Of a stretch of DNA of 64,000 nt, positions 16,375-25,456 are shown in pieces (the stretch's first letter is position 1; every line of letters begins with the position of its first letter). The stretch spans positions 1,994,615 to 2,058,614 of the forward strand of contig NZ_CP005986.1 of NCBI RefSeq assembly GCF_000175575.2, given 5' to 3'. The notes below the pieces were generated by a model. That model was not told the DNA's origin. It saw only the letters and a list, made by a program, of their open reading frames with translations, and did no database searches. The position numbers were made by a program, and so were the translations under genes. Source of the stretch: Acidithiobacillus caldus ATCC 51756. GTDB taxonomy: Bacteria > Pseudomonadota > Gammaproteobacteria > Acidithiobacillales > Acidithiobacillaceae.

Positions 16375-16752
16375 ATGTTCGGGACCTTAGGGCTCATAGC
16401 GGTCTTCGCCGTGCTCGGTGCCTGGGCGCGCTATGGCCAATCGATTCTGGTACAGATGGTACTGGGCCGCGGCTTTCCCTGGGCAACCTTGAGTATCAAC
16501 GTGCTCGGCTGTTTCCTGATGGGATTTCTGTTCTTCGAAACCCTGGAGCGTAGCGCTCTATCGCCAGAGCTGCGCACCGGTATACTGACTGGCGGACTGG
16601 GGGCTTATACCACGTTTTCTACTTTTTCCCTGGAGACCCTGGTACTATTTGAAAACGGAGAGGCGATCAAGGCTTTCGCCTATATGTTTTCTTCACTGTT
16701 TCTCTGTGTGGCGGCAGCCTTCATGGGGGCTTGGGTAGCGCGCAGCATCTAA
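16375..16752 (+). CDS. crcB: CrcB/Fluc fluoride channel
   Basis: This 125-residue inner-membrane protein has four predicted helices and forms a dual-topology dimer that exports fluoride. Family features are GAWARYGQS at residues 15-23, WATLSINVLGCFLMGF with the key Asn, and TGGLGAYTTFSTFS carrying the phenylalanine/threonine track. GAGGAG lies about ten bases before the ATG. Fluoride defence suits an acidophile, because HF enters cells freely at low pH. A DUF190 gene follows after ten bases, a common pairing. Confidence 0.96.
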   Translation: MFGTLGLIAVFAVLGAWARYGQSILVQMVLGRGFPWATLSINVLGCFLMGFLFFETLERSALSPELRTGILTGGLGAYTTFSTFSLETLVLFENGEAIKAFAYMFSSLFLCVAAAFMGAWVARSI

Positions 16753-16762
16753 GGGATAAGCC

Positions 16763-17080
16763 ATGACAAAAGTCTCGGTAGTTCGTGTATACATCCAGGA
16801 AGGAGAAAAGCATGGGGGTCATAATCTCATGGAAGAAATCTTCCGCATGCTCCACGATCAGTACAAGGTGCACGGGGTAACGGCTTTTCGCGGCATTGCG
16901 GGTTTTGGCAGTAAAGGCGTCGTCCGCGCCGACGATATCCTTCGCCTCAATGTGCATCTACCCCTGGTGCTGGAATTCTTCGACAAGCCAGAAACGGTTG
17001 ATGCCGTCCTGCCTCGACTGCAGGAATGGGTTCCTGCCAACCATATCCTGCGATGGGAAGCAGAGTGCGGTTGTCCCTGA
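16763..17080 (+). CDS. DUF190 family protein
   Basis: This 105-residue soluble protein matches the DUF190 family, whose known structures have a PII/CutA-like ferredoxin fold. Visible marks are VSVVRVYIQEGEK, GVTAFRGIAGFGSKG and the final PANHILRWEAE. The function is not established. Its regular location next to crcB suggests a regulatory or accessory role for fluoride export, which is inference. It is ten bases after crcB and probably co-transcribed. Confidence 0.92.
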   Translation: MTKVSVVRVYIQEGEKHGGHNLMEEIFRMLHDQYKVHGVTAFRGIAGFGSKGVVRADDILRLNVHLPLVLEFFDKPETVDAVLPRLQEWVPANHILRWEAECGCP

Positions 17081-17466
17081 GATTCTGGCTTCGCACTTCC
17101 GCTGGACAAGTCAAACGAAGCTTGCGCTCCGCGACTGGGTAAAGATGGCACCCAACAGCTGGCTGATCCCAGAGGACTCCACCTCGAATGGTCCTGAGTA
17201 CTAGTCCCTAAGCCACAGCTTGCGACGGCGAGCAGTTTTCGCCCGCGACTCCGCCCAGAGGCACGCGGATACGTCGGTTCATGGTCGCAGGAGTCGCCAC
17301 ACCGGTTTAGTGTAACGCCCGGGAAAACGAAACCATCTGGCGCCGCCCGTTCTTGGAAGAACCACGCACGGGCCAATCCTTAGTCCCTGCCAGGCCGCGG
17401 CAGACCTGGACCCGTGTGAGGAGGTCTTGTGGGAACGAAATCCCTTTCCGGGCGTGAACATGGATC
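17081..17466. other. Gene-free stretch before the tRNA terminator
   Basis: About 390 bases between the plus-strand DUF190 gene and the minus-strand tRNA-Arg. I find no supported gene, RNA gene or repeat. No T-tract terminator is evident immediately after the DUF190 stop. Confidence 0.5.
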
Positions 17467-17509
17467 AGAAAAAATTAAAGGCACCTAGCTTGCTTCGCTA
17501 AGTGCCTGT
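17467..17509. terminator. Bidirectional-looking terminator beside tRNA-Arg
   Basis: A long stem (AGGCAC at 17479-17484 with GTGCCT at 17502-17507, extended inward by TAGC/GCTA with one mismatch) is followed on the minus strand by a T-rich run (TTTAATTTTTTC) and on the plus strand by GTTTTTATT. It lies seven bases beyond the 3' end of the tRNA and should end the tRNA transcript. Confidence 0.87.
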
Positions 17510-17515
17510 TTTTAT

Positions 17516-17592
17516 TGGTGCGCTCGGAGAGATTCGAACTCCCGACCTACTGATTCGTAGTCAGTTGCTCTATCCAGCTGAGCTACGAGCGC
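17516..17592 (-). tRNA. tRNA-Arg (anticodon ACG)
   Basis: A 77-base tRNA with encoded CCA. The acceptor stem GCGCTCG/CGAGCGC is perfect, with discriminator A. The D loop contains AGCTGGAT. The anticodon stem CTGA/TCAG encloses the loop CTACGAA, giving anticodon ACG, and the T loop is GTTCGAATC. ACG is normally edited to ICG and reads CGU, CGC and CGA. It lies 43 bases after the TPR-protein gene and could be processed from that transcript. Confidence 0.97.
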
Positions 17593-17635
17593 TTCGAGCC
17601 GCGAATCCTATCAAGACGGGGCGATTCGGTCAACA

Positions 17636-18466
17636 TCATCCCCAATCGCCGCCATCGCCACCATCGCCAAGGCCAAAGTCGTCGTTGCTGGCGACCTGGT
17701 TCTGGTCGCCCCAGTCATTGTTCAGTAGACCGAGATCGCCATTATCACCGGCAGGTGCGGAGGCATTGCCACCGTCTCCGTGGTGGAAAAGTCCATTGGC
17801 CAGGGCCGAGCCGGCGGCAACGCCGGCGCCGATCCCAAGGCCGGTGGCGAGCCCAGAGGCGAGTCCCGAACCCATGCCTGGCCCTGCCATGGGGGCCCCA
17901 CCTGGCATTCCGCCTGGGTTAGGACCCATGCCGGGCCCGTAGTTTGGTCCGTAGGGATTACCAAAACCCGTAGCGCCGTTGTTTCGTGCCATGAGGATCT
18001 GCTGCTGGCGGCGGCGGCGCATGAACCACGCAATGGCAGCAATGATGAAGACGAGTCCCAAGAAATAGACCAGAGCCCGTCCCGCCCCACCGCCTTGCCG
18101 AGTGGCCACGGGCAGGGTAGCCGTACTCGCGACCAGGGCACCATGCTTTTTCAGTTCGGCACGGTACTGAGCAAGCGCCTTGGGCGCCACAAAGGGCATG
18201 CCGGGCGACAGGGTTTCGGCCCGGTGCAGGGCCTGACCGGCGGCAGTCCACTGACCCTGGCGCGCGAGCACACGCGACTCCAGGTAATAGGCTTCGGCCG
18301 AGTTGGGGTGCTTGGCCAAGACCTCCTGAATCATGTTTTGGGCCTGATCCAGGCGCCCGGACTGGATGGCCTGGGTCACCTGGGTTACGCTGGGCTCCGC
18401 CAGAGCAACACCGGTTGCGGTCAAGAGGCCAATGCCCACAGCGAGTACCACACCGCGAAACTGCAT
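17636..18466 (-). CDS. TPR-like membrane protein with a Gly-rich tail
   Basis: This 276-residue protein is not a family I can name. A signal peptide (cleavage near ALAEPS, residue 24) leads into a TPR-like region of about 70 residues (AEAYYLESRVLARQGQWTAA). A transmembrane helix (ALVYFLGLVFIIAAIAWFM) is followed by an Arg/Gln-rich stop. The remaining 115 or so residues are low complexity, rich in Gly, Pro, Asn and Asp, and end GDGGDGGDWG. GGAGGAG precedes the ATG. The N-terminal part should be periplasmic and the tail cytoplasmic. It is divergent from the efflux operon. Confidence 0.8.
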   Translation of the reverse strand: MQFRGVVLAVGIGLLTATGVALAEPSVTQVTQAIQSGRLDQAQNMIQEVLAKHPNSAEAYYLESRVLARQGQWTAAGQALHRAETLSPGMPFVAPKALAQYRAELKKHGALVASTATLPVATRQGGGAGRALVYFLGLVFIIAAIAWFMRRRRQQQILMARNNGATGFGNPYGPNYGPGMGPNPGGMPGGAPMAGPGMGSGLASGLATGLGIGAGVAAGSALANGLFHHGDGGNASAPAGDNGDLGLLNNDWGDQNQVASNDDFGLGDGGDGGDWG

Positions 18467-18625
18467 ACGCTCCTCCGAGGAAGGTTGAGATGTTTGTCAT
18501 GATGGGGGCAAGCTCACTGGAATTCAAGAGCCTACACAGTTCGTTGGGGCACCAGCGGATTGACAGGTATCGCGCTTGCCGGCACTATACCGAACGGTCG
18601 GTCCAGCCCTGGAGGGGGGTCAGCT

Positions 18626-20158
18626 TTGTATAGTCTCCGAAAATCGACACTGGCAGCCCTTGGCACCGCGGGGCTTGCGTCACTCCTGGGCGGCTGCAGC
18701 TTTGAGCCTGCACTGCGTGTACCGCACAGCCCCTCGGACCAGGTGCCGTACACGGCGGGACCCAGCCCAAAACAAACGGCCACCGCACCTGGGCCGGCTG
18801 GACACGCCCAGACCCTAGAGTACGGCCAGGATCTGGATCGGGAGTGGTGGACCCTTTTCCACTCCAAGGCTCTGGACACCCTCATCGCCGTGGGCCTTAA
18901 GAATAGTCCTACCGTGGCCCAGGCCCAGGCACAGCTGGAAGAAGCGCGCGCTGTGGCGCGGGAAAATGCCAGTATATTTTTTCCCCAGGTCTCCGGCAGC
19001 CTGAGCGCGGAGCGGGCGAAGTCCTCATCCGCGGCCTTCGGAGGCAACAAGGGCGGGTTTCGCTATTCCCTGGTTACGGGCAGCCTCAATGTGAGCTACT
19101 ACCCAGACATCTTTGGGGTGAATCGTCTGGTGTACCGCAACAGTGAGGCTCTGGTGCGTTATCAGCAATGGGAGTTGGAGGCGGCACGACTCACCCTGAC
19201 GGGCAACATCGTCACGGCGGCCGTCAATGTGGCCGCAACGCAGGCGCAGATCGAGGCGACCCGGGCCATCATCGCCCAGGAGCAGAAGCTTTTGCAGTTG
19301 ACGGAGAACCAGTACCGCGCGGGTGCCATTACCTACCTGAGTGTCGTCAACCAACGCAGCCAACTGGCCGCGGAGATGGCCACGCTGCCGCCACTGGAGC
19401 AGCAATTGGCCGTGTATCGACACCAGTTGGCGGTACTGGTGGGCCAGTTTCCCGCCGAGGCCAAGGTTCCGGACTTCCGGTTGAGCGATCTGCACCTGCC
19501 CGAGAAGATTCCCGTGAGCCTGTCCTCCGAACTCCTCAAGCAACGCCCCGATATCCAGGCGGCGATGGCACAGATGCAGGCAGCCAATGCCGTCATCGGT
19601 GAGGCGCGGGCGCAGTTTTATCCGACGGTAAAACTCACGGCGGCGCTGGGCGACACCGCCAGCAACCCCAACCTGTTCTTCAACCCCATCAGCAGCATCT
19701 GGAGCCTGGTGGGGAGCCTGTCGCAGCCCATTTTTCAGGGCGGCAAACTCCGCGCCCAGGAAGCTCAGGCAAGAGCCGCTTATGAAGTGGTCTACCAACA
19801 GTATCGCAGCACGATATTGGGGGCCTTCGAGCAGGTGGCCAATGCCCTGCGGGCCCTGGAGCACGACGCCGAAACCCTGAAGGCGCAGCAGGAGGCACTG
19901 GAGTCGGCACGTAGCGCCCTGCACCTAGCGGAATCCAGCTATCGGGCCGGGGCGACGGATTACCTCAGCCTGCTGACCGCAGAAGTTCAGTACGACAACG
20001 CCAAGATCGCGGTCATCAAGGCGCAGTCCCAGCGCTATCAGGATACGGCTGCCCTGCTGGTCGCCCTGGGTGGGGGCTGGTGGACGCAGAAAAACGACAT
20101 GCCAGCGCCCGTCGCGGAACCTTCCAGCGCCGCCCAGGCCCCTGCCAGTACATCCTGA
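18626..20158 (+). CDS. RND efflux outer-membrane lipoprotein (NodT/OprM type)
   Basis: About 510 residues forming the TolC-like outer-membrane channel of a tripartite pump. I place the start at the TTG at 18626, which has GGAGG about ten bases upstream and gives a clean lipoprotein signal ending in the lipobox LLGGC (SLRKSTLAALGTAGLASLLGGC minus the first residues). An upstream in-frame TTG at 18560 has no ribosome site. The duplicated outer-membrane efflux domains show REWWTLFHS, LKQRPDIQAA and AESSYRAGATDYLSLL. The adaptor gene follows after 53 bases. Confidence 0.93.
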   Translation: MYSLRKSTLAALGTAGLASLLGGCSFEPALRVPHSPSDQVPYTAGPSPKQTATAPGPAGHAQTLEYGQDLDREWWTLFHSKALDTLIAVGLKNSPTVAQAQAQLEEARAVARENASIFFPQVSGSLSAERAKSSSAAFGGNKGGFRYSLVTGSLNVSYYPDIFGVNRLVYRNSEALVRYQQWELEAARLTLTGNIVTAAVNVAATQAQIEATRAIIAQEQKLLQLTENQYRAGAITYLSVVNQRSQLAAEMATLPPLEQQLAVYRHQLAVLVGQFPAEAKVPDFRLSDLHLPEKIPVSLSSELLKQRPDIQAAMAQMQAANAVIGEARAQFYPTVKLTAALGDTASNPNLFFNPISSIWSLVGSLSQPIFQGGKLRAQEAQARAAYEVVYQQYRSTILGAFEQVANALRALEHDAETLKAQQEALESARSALHLAESSYRAGATDYLSLLTAEVQYDNAKIAVIKAQSQRYQDTAALLVALGGGWWTQKNDMPAPVAEPSSAAQAPASTS

Positions 20159-20211
20159 ATGGATCGTCCCTTGCCCTCGAAGCCCCACTTGTCCGGTCGT
20201 GGAGACTGAGC

Positions 20212-21306
20212 ATGAAAAAAGCGTTCCTCATCGTCATTCTGGTCCTCGTCGTCCTCTTCGGCGGGATCTTTGGTTTCAAGGCCTTTGGCAATTACATGAT
20301 GCACAAGGCCCTGGATCATATGCCGCCGCCGACCTTCAGCGTGGATGCGGCCAAAGCGACGGTGCGGGAATGGCATCCGCGTCTTCAGGCGGTGGCCTCT
20401 CTGACGGCCATCGAGGGCACGGCCATCAGCACTCAGCTGGCGGGCAACGTCACGGGCATCTACTTCCACTCGGGCGAATTCGTCAAAAAGGGTAGCCTGC
20501 TGGTCCAGATCGACAACAGCAACCAGTTGGCCCAGTTGGCTTCGGATCGGGCCAGTCTGCATCTGGCAGAGGTCAACTTGAGACGTACGGAAAAACTCAT
20601 GGAGACGAACGCTGCGAGCCAGTCCCAGCTGGATACGGCGAAGGCGAATTTCGAGACCGCCCGTGCGGCCATCCGCAACGACGAGGCCACCCTGGGCAAG
20701 CTGGCCATCAAGGCACCCTTCAGTGGTTATCTCGGCATCCGTAAGGTCAATCTTGGGCAATACCTGACCCCCGGTACGGAAATCGTGGATCTGCAGTCCT
20801 GGGACCCGCTCTACGTCAATTTCACCCTACCGCAGGGAGATCTTCCCAAGCTGCAGGTGGGCACCTTGGTACGCGTCACGAGCGATGCGGCGCCGGGCGA
20901 GACCTTTGTGGGCAAGATCACGGCTTTGGGGGCGGCGGTGGACGGTACCACGCGCCAGATCGCCATTCAGGCGACGCTGCCCAACCCCAAGCACGTCCTG
21001 CGCCCGGGCATGTTTGCCGAGGCCGAGGCGGTCCAGAAGGCGACGCACAAGGTCTTGACCGTGCCGGTCAGTGCCGTGTCGTATAACACCTACGGCGATT
21101 ACGTCTACCTCATCCACTCGGAAAAGAAAGACGGCAAGACGGTGCAGGTGGCCACGCAGCAGGTGGTCAAGCCCGGCGAGCAGCGGGATGGGCAGGTGGA
21201 GATTCTGCACGGACTGAAACCCGGGGATCTGGTCGTCACGGCCGGTCAGGTAAAACTCAGCAACAACAGTCTGGTCACCATTCACCACAGCGATGCCAAA
21301 TCCTGA
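20212..21306 (+). CDS. RND efflux periplasmic adaptor (membrane fusion protein)
   Basis: This 364-residue adaptor is anchored by one N-terminal helix (KKAFLIVILVLVVLFGGIFG). It has the usual order of domains: a first lipoyl half (GNVTGIYFHSGEFVKKGSLL), a coiled-coil hairpin (residues about 105-165), a second lipoyl half (IKAPFSGYLGIRKVNLGQYL), then a beta-barrel and membrane-proximal domain. It bridges the inner-membrane pump and the outer-membrane channel. GGAG precedes the ATG at 20212. The pump gene begins ten bases after its stop. Confidence 0.95.
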   Translation: MKKAFLIVILVLVVLFGGIFGFKAFGNYMMHKALDHMPPPTFSVDAAKATVREWHPRLQAVASLTAIEGTAISTQLAGNVTGIYFHSGEFVKKGSLLVQIDNSNQLAQLASDRASLHLAEVNLRRTEKLMETNAASQSQLDTAKANFETARAAIRNDEATLGKLAIKAPFSGYLGIRKVNLGQYLTPGTEIVDLQSWDPLYVNFTLPQGDLPKLQVGTLVRVTSDAAPGETFVGKITALGAAVDGTTRQIAIQATLPNPKHVLRPGMFAEAEAVQKATHKVLTVPVSAVSYNTYGDYVYLIHSEKKDGKTVQVATQQVVKPGEQRDGQVEILHGLKPGDLVVTAGQVKLSNNSLVTIHHSDAKS

Positions 21307-21316
21307 GGGCCGGACC

Positions 21317-24300
21317 ATGAAATTTACCGATACCTTTGTCCGTCGACCGGTACTCGCCACCGCGCTGAGTCTGGTCATCTTCCTGCTGGGTCTGCACGCC
21401 TACACCATGATGACCGTGCGCCAGTACCCGGCGCTGGTGAATACCGTGGTGACGGTAACCACTCCCTACCCCGGCGCGAGCCCCAGCACCATTCAGGGCT
21501 TCATCACGACACGCCTGAGCAAGGTCATCGCCAGTGCCCCGCACATCGATTACATGACCTCCAACAGTTCCGAGGGTCAGTCCACCATCACCGTCTACAT
21601 GGATCTGAACACAGACCCGAGTTCGGCGGTGGCCAATATCCTGGCCAAGATCCAGCAAGTGTCGAATCAGCTGCCGGCGGGGGCGCAGCAGCCGACCGTC
21701 AATGTCACGGTGGGCAATACCACGGACCTCATGTACATCGCGTTCTATAGCGATAGCCTGAGTCAGCAGCAGATCACGGACTATCTGTTGCGGGTGGCGC
21801 AGCCGCGTCTGGCGACCATCCCGGGCGTGGGTGAGGCGCAGATCCTGCCTCCCGGTGCGGGCAATGGTAACACCTATGCCATGCGCGTCTGGCTGAATCC
21901 GCAGAAACTGGCGGCGCTGGGGGTGAGTGCGGCGCAGGTGGCGACCGCATTGCGGAACAACGATTTCATTTCCGCCGTGGGTCAGACCCGGGGCAAGATG
22001 GTGCAGAACACCATCGTCGCCACCACCAACCTCAACAACGTCCAGGAATTCCGGAATCTGGTGATCAAGCAGTCTGGGAACACCCTCATCCGGCTGAAGG
22101 ATGTCGCACGGGTCGAGTTGGGTGCGCAAGACTATACCTCCTACGCCTTTTTTGACGGCAAACCCAGCGCCTTCATCGGTATCCAGGAATCGCCCTCGGC
22201 CAACTCCCTGACGGTGGCGAGCAAGGTCCGAGCGGCCCTCAAGGAGTTGGACAAGAGTCTGCCTCCGGGGCTGCACGAAGCCATTCCCTACGACGCCAGC
22301 GTTTTCATCAAGGCGTCCCTGGATGAGGTGCTGCTGACCATCGGCATCACCCTGGCCGTGGTGGTCCTGGTCATCTTCCTGACGCTGGGCTCGCTGCGGG
22401 CCGTCATCATTCCCGGCGTGGCCATACCGCTATCCATCGTTGGTGCTGGCTTGGTCATGTGGGGCATGGGCTTTACCATCAATCTGCTCACCCTGTTGGC
22501 CATCGTTCTGGCCATTGGTCTCGTGGTGGACGACGCCATCATCGTCGTGGAAAACGTCCACCGCCACATCGACGAGGGTAAGTCACCCTTCGAGGCCGCC
22601 CTGATGACGGGTCGGGAACTGGGCGGCGCCATCGTCGTCATGTCGACGACCCTCATCGCCGTCTTCGCGCCCATCGCCTTCATGGGGGGGCTCACGGGCA
22701 GTCTTTTTGGTGAATTCGCCTTTACCCTGGTGGCGACGGTGCTGATTTCCATGATCGTCGCCCTCACCCTTTCGCCCATGCTCTCGAGCAAGGTGCTGCG
22801 ACCCAAGCAGGAGCACGGCTTCGAGCATTTCGTCGATCAGCGTTTCGACGGATTGCGTCGCTTCTACGATCGCCTGCTGCGCGGATCCCTGAACTTTGTC
22901 CCGGCAACCATGCTCTTCGCGGCGGTGGTCTTTGGCAGTATCTACTTTCTGTACAGCACCTCGAAGTCGGAACTGGCACCGCAGGAAGATCAGGGCGTCA
23001 TTTTCAATGCCGGTACCGGCGGACCCACGATCACCCCCCTCGAGCTCGTGAAATACGGCAAGGAAATCCTGAAGATCCTGGATCAGTATCCAGAGAAGGC
23101 AGCCACCTTCATGGTGACGGGCATTTCCGTGGGGGCTGGTGGTGGCTCCAATAGCCTCTTCGCTGGCATGCGCATGACTCCCTGGAGTGATCGCAGCACC
23201 ACGGCCATGGAGCTGCAGCCCAAGGTACAGCAGGCGCTGCAGGCCGTTCCGGGTCTGCAGGTGGCCTCTTTCTTGCCACCGCCCTTACCCGGATCTTCCG
23301 GAGGTCTGCCCGTGCAGTTCGTATTGCAGAGCCCGGGCAGCTACGCGCAACTGGACAAGGTCGCCGAGCAGGTCATGGGTGAGGCCTACAAAAGCGGACT
23401 GTTCTTCTATGTCACCAAGGATCTGCGCATCGACAATCCAGAGCTCGTCTTGAAGATCGATCGCAGTCTGGCGGGTACTCTGGGCATCAGCATGGCGGCC
23501 ATCGCCCAGGACCTGCAGCCCCTCTTGGGCGGCAACTACGTCAATCGCTTCGACATGGAAGGCCGCAGCTACAAGGTCATCCCGCAGGTTCCGGATAAAT
23601 TCCGCGCCGATCCCAATGCGCTCAAGCACTACTACATCACTACCGGAAGCGGTGCCTTGATTCCTCTGTCCACCATCGTTCGGGTAGAGACCAAGATCGA
23701 GCCGCAATTTCTGCCGCAGTTCGATCAACTCAACTCCGTCACCATTCAGGCGGTGCCCAAGCCGGGTGTGAGCATGGGTCAGTCCCTGCATTTCTTCCGC
23801 ACGGCAGCCGAGAAGATCATGCCCAAGGACTTCTCCATCAACTACGCCAGCCAGTCCCGCGAGTATGTGCAGGAATCGGGTGGTCTGCTGCTGACTTTCT
23901 TCCTGGCCATCCTGCTGATTTATCTTCTACTCGCCGCGCAGTTCGAGAGCTTTACCGATCCTTTGATCGTGCTCATCACCGTACCCATGTCCATCAGCGG
24001 CGCCCTGATCTTCATCAGCCTTGGGCTTGCCTCCATCAACATCTATACGGAGGTGGGCCTGATCACCTTGATCGGCCTGATCGCCAAGCAGGGCATCCTG
24101 ATCGTGCAGTTTGCCAATCAGATCCAGATGGATGAGGGCCTCGACAAGCGGGAGGCCGTGGAGAAGGCGTCGAGTATCCGTCTGCGCCCAATTCTCATGA
24201 CCACGGGTGCCATGGTCTTGGGCGTGCTGCCTCTGGTACTGGCCACGGGCCCTGGAGCGGTGGCGCGACAGCAGATGGGCCTGGTGATTTTCACCGGGCT

Positions 24301-24430
24301 TGCCATTGGCGCGCTCTTTTCCCTCTTCGTGGTGCCGGCCATGTACATGGTCCTGGCCAAGGACAAGCGGGCACAGGCGGCTCGCCTGAAAGGCACCGAC
24401 GGCTCTGGCGAGGAGCCGGTGGCGGGCTGA
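21317..24430 (+). CDS. RND efflux pump, HAE1-type permease
   Basis: This 1037-residue inner-membrane pump has 12 predicted helices and two large periplasmic loops, the usual length of the hydrophobe/amphiphile efflux family. The proton-relay Asp pair is present in helix 4 (VVDDAIIVVENVHRH). FVRRPVLATALSLVIFLLG is the standard first helix. Substrates cannot be predicted from sequence; organic toxicants, dyes or antibiotics are typical. I start it at ATG 21317 (MKFTDTF), because eight extra residues from an upstream in-frame codon lack support. No regulator gene is adjacent. Confidence 0.95.
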   Translation: MKFTDTFVRRPVLATALSLVIFLLGLHAYTMMTVRQYPALVNTVVTVTTPYPGASPSTIQGFITTRLSKVIASAPHIDYMTSNSSEGQSTITVYMDLNTDPSSAVANILAKIQQVSNQLPAGAQQPTVNVTVGNTTDLMYIAFYSDSLSQQQITDYLLRVAQPRLATIPGVGEAQILPPGAGNGNTYAMRVWLNPQKLAALGVSAAQVATALRNNDFISAVGQTRGKMVQNTIVATTNLNNVQEFRNLVIKQSGNTLIRLKDVARVELGAQDYTSYAFFDGKPSAFIGIQESPSANSLTVASKVRAALKELDKSLPPGLHEAIPYDASVFIKASLDEVLLTIGITLAVVVLVIFLTLGSLRAVIIPGVAIPLSIVGAGLVMWGMGFTINLLTLLAIVLAIGLVVDDAIIVVENVHRHIDEGKSPFEAALMTGRELGGAIVVMSTTLIAVFAPIAFMGGLTGSLFGEFAFTLVATVLISMIVALTLSPMLSSKVLRPKQEHGFEHFVDQRFDGLRRFYDRLLRGSLNFVPATMLFAAVVFGSIYFLYSTSKSELAPQEDQGVIFNAGTGGPTITPLELVKYGKEILKILDQYPEKAATFMVTGISVGAGGGSNSLFAGMRMTPWSDRSTTAMELQPKVQQALQAVPGLQVASFLPPPLPGSSGGLPVQFVLQSPGSYAQLDKVAEQVMGEAYKSGLFFYVTKDLRIDNPELVLKIDRSLAGTLGISMAAIAQDLQPLLGGNYVNRFDMEGRSYKVIPQVPDKFRADPNALKHYYITTGSGALIPLSTIVRVETKIEPQFLPQFDQLNSVTIQAVPKPGVSMGQSLHFFRTAAEKIMPKDFSINYASQSREYVQESGGLLLTFFLAILLIYLLLAAQFESFTDPLIVLITVPMSISGALIFISLGLASINIYTEVGLITLIGLIAKQGILIVQFANQIQMDEGLDKREAVEKASSIRLRPILMTTGAMVLGVLPLVLATGPGAVARQQMGLVIFTGLAIGALFSLFVVPAMYMVLAKDKRAQAARLKGTDGSGEEPVAG

Positions 24431-24574
24431 CGTCGCTACCTTGACAAGGGCCCCTCGGGGCCCGAAGAATAAAGCGCTTAGCGGCGCCCTCGGGTGCCAT
24501 CTCCAGACAAGGCAGGCCATCATCATGTGCGATATCCCCGCATGGAGCTCGTGGGAACCCCGGCGGGGGCTGGC

Positions 24575-25456
24575 ATGAGTGCCCAGATCATCGACGGAAA
24601 AGCCGTAGCGGCAGAGATCTTGGCGCAAACGGCCCGGCGCAGTCGGGAGTTCTCCGAGCGCTACGGTCGTCCACCAGGTCTCGCCGTGGTACTGGTGGGT
24701 ACGAATCCCGCTTCACAGATCTATGTCCGCAAGAAGAAGGATAGCTGCAGCCAGGTGGGCATCCGTTCCTTTGGCCGGGAATTCCCCGCGGATTGGCCTG
24801 CCGAAGCCTTGCTCGAGGAAATCGCCGAGCTCAATGGGCGCGCCGATGTGGATGGCATTCTCGTGCAACTGCCGCTGCCGCCACACATGGACCCCGAGAT
24901 CATCATCGAGGCCATTTCCGTGGATAAGGATGTGGATGGCTTCCACCCCTATAATGTCGGGCGCCTGGCCCTGCGTGCCCCGACCCTGCGTTCGTGCACG
25001 CCAGCCGGCATCATGACCCTGCTGGAGCGCTACCACATCCCGCGCAAGGGCAGCGAGGCGGTCGTCGTCGGCGCGTCCAACATCGTCGGTCGACCTCTGG
25101 CGCTGGAACTGCTGCTGGCTGGCGCCACGGTGACCGTCTGTCATCGCTTCAGCCGGAATCTCGAGGCGCATGTGCGCTCGGCGGAGATCCTGGTGGCGGC
25201 GGCCGGCAAACCTGGGCTCATTCCGGGGGAATGGGTGCGCGAGGGCGCCGCGGTGGTGGATGTCGGTATCAATCGCCTGGACGATGGGCGTCTGGTGGGT
25301 GACGTGGACTTCGAGCGCGCACGCGAACGGGCCGCGTGGATCACACCGGTACCGGGTGGAGTTGGGCCGATGACCGTCGCCACCCTCCTCCAGAACACGG
25401 TGCTGGCCGCAGAACGACGGCAGGAGCGCACCCATGCGGCCCAGCAGCCCGCCTGA
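24575..25456 (+). CDS. folD: Methylenetetrahydrofolate dehydrogenase/cyclohydrolase
   Basis: This 293-residue bifunctional enzyme interconverts 5,10-methylene-, methenyl- and 10-formyl-tetrahydrofolate for purine, fMet and one-carbon metabolism. Clear marks are the catalytic [14 protein letters not shown], the signature [12 protein letters not shown], the NADP loop [18 protein letters not shown] and the C-terminal [16 protein letters not shown]. The start at ATG 24575 (MSAQIIDGK) matches the family; ATG 24542 in frame would add 11 residues. Its end overlaps ppk1 by 23 bases. A GGGCCCC/GGGGCCC hairpin without a T tract lies upstream at 24448-24463. Confidence 0.96.
   Translation: MSAQIIDGKAVAAEILAQTARRSREFSERYGRPPGLAVVLVGTNPASQIYVRKKKDSCSQVGIRSFGREFPADWPAEALLEEIAELNGRADVDGILVQLPLPPHMDPEIIIEAISVDKDVDGFHPYNVGRLALRAPTLRSCTPAGIMTLLERYHIPRKGSEAVVVGASNIVGRPLALELLLAGATVTVCHRFSRNLEAHVRSAEILVAAAGKPGLIPGEWVREGAAVVDVGINRLDDGRLVGDVDFERARERAAWITPVPGGVGPMTVATLLQNTVLAAERRQERTHAAQQPA

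Noticed and set aside
18560-18591. TTGACA with TATACC as a sigma-70 promoter for the efflux operon
   Set aside because: The spacing is about 20 bases, too long to call; a 17-base partner box is poor.
24441-24470. TTGACA plus hairpin as the folD promoter or a terminator of the efflux operon
   Set aside because: There is no acceptable -10 box at 16-18 bases and no T tract after the GGGCCCC/GGGGCCC stem.
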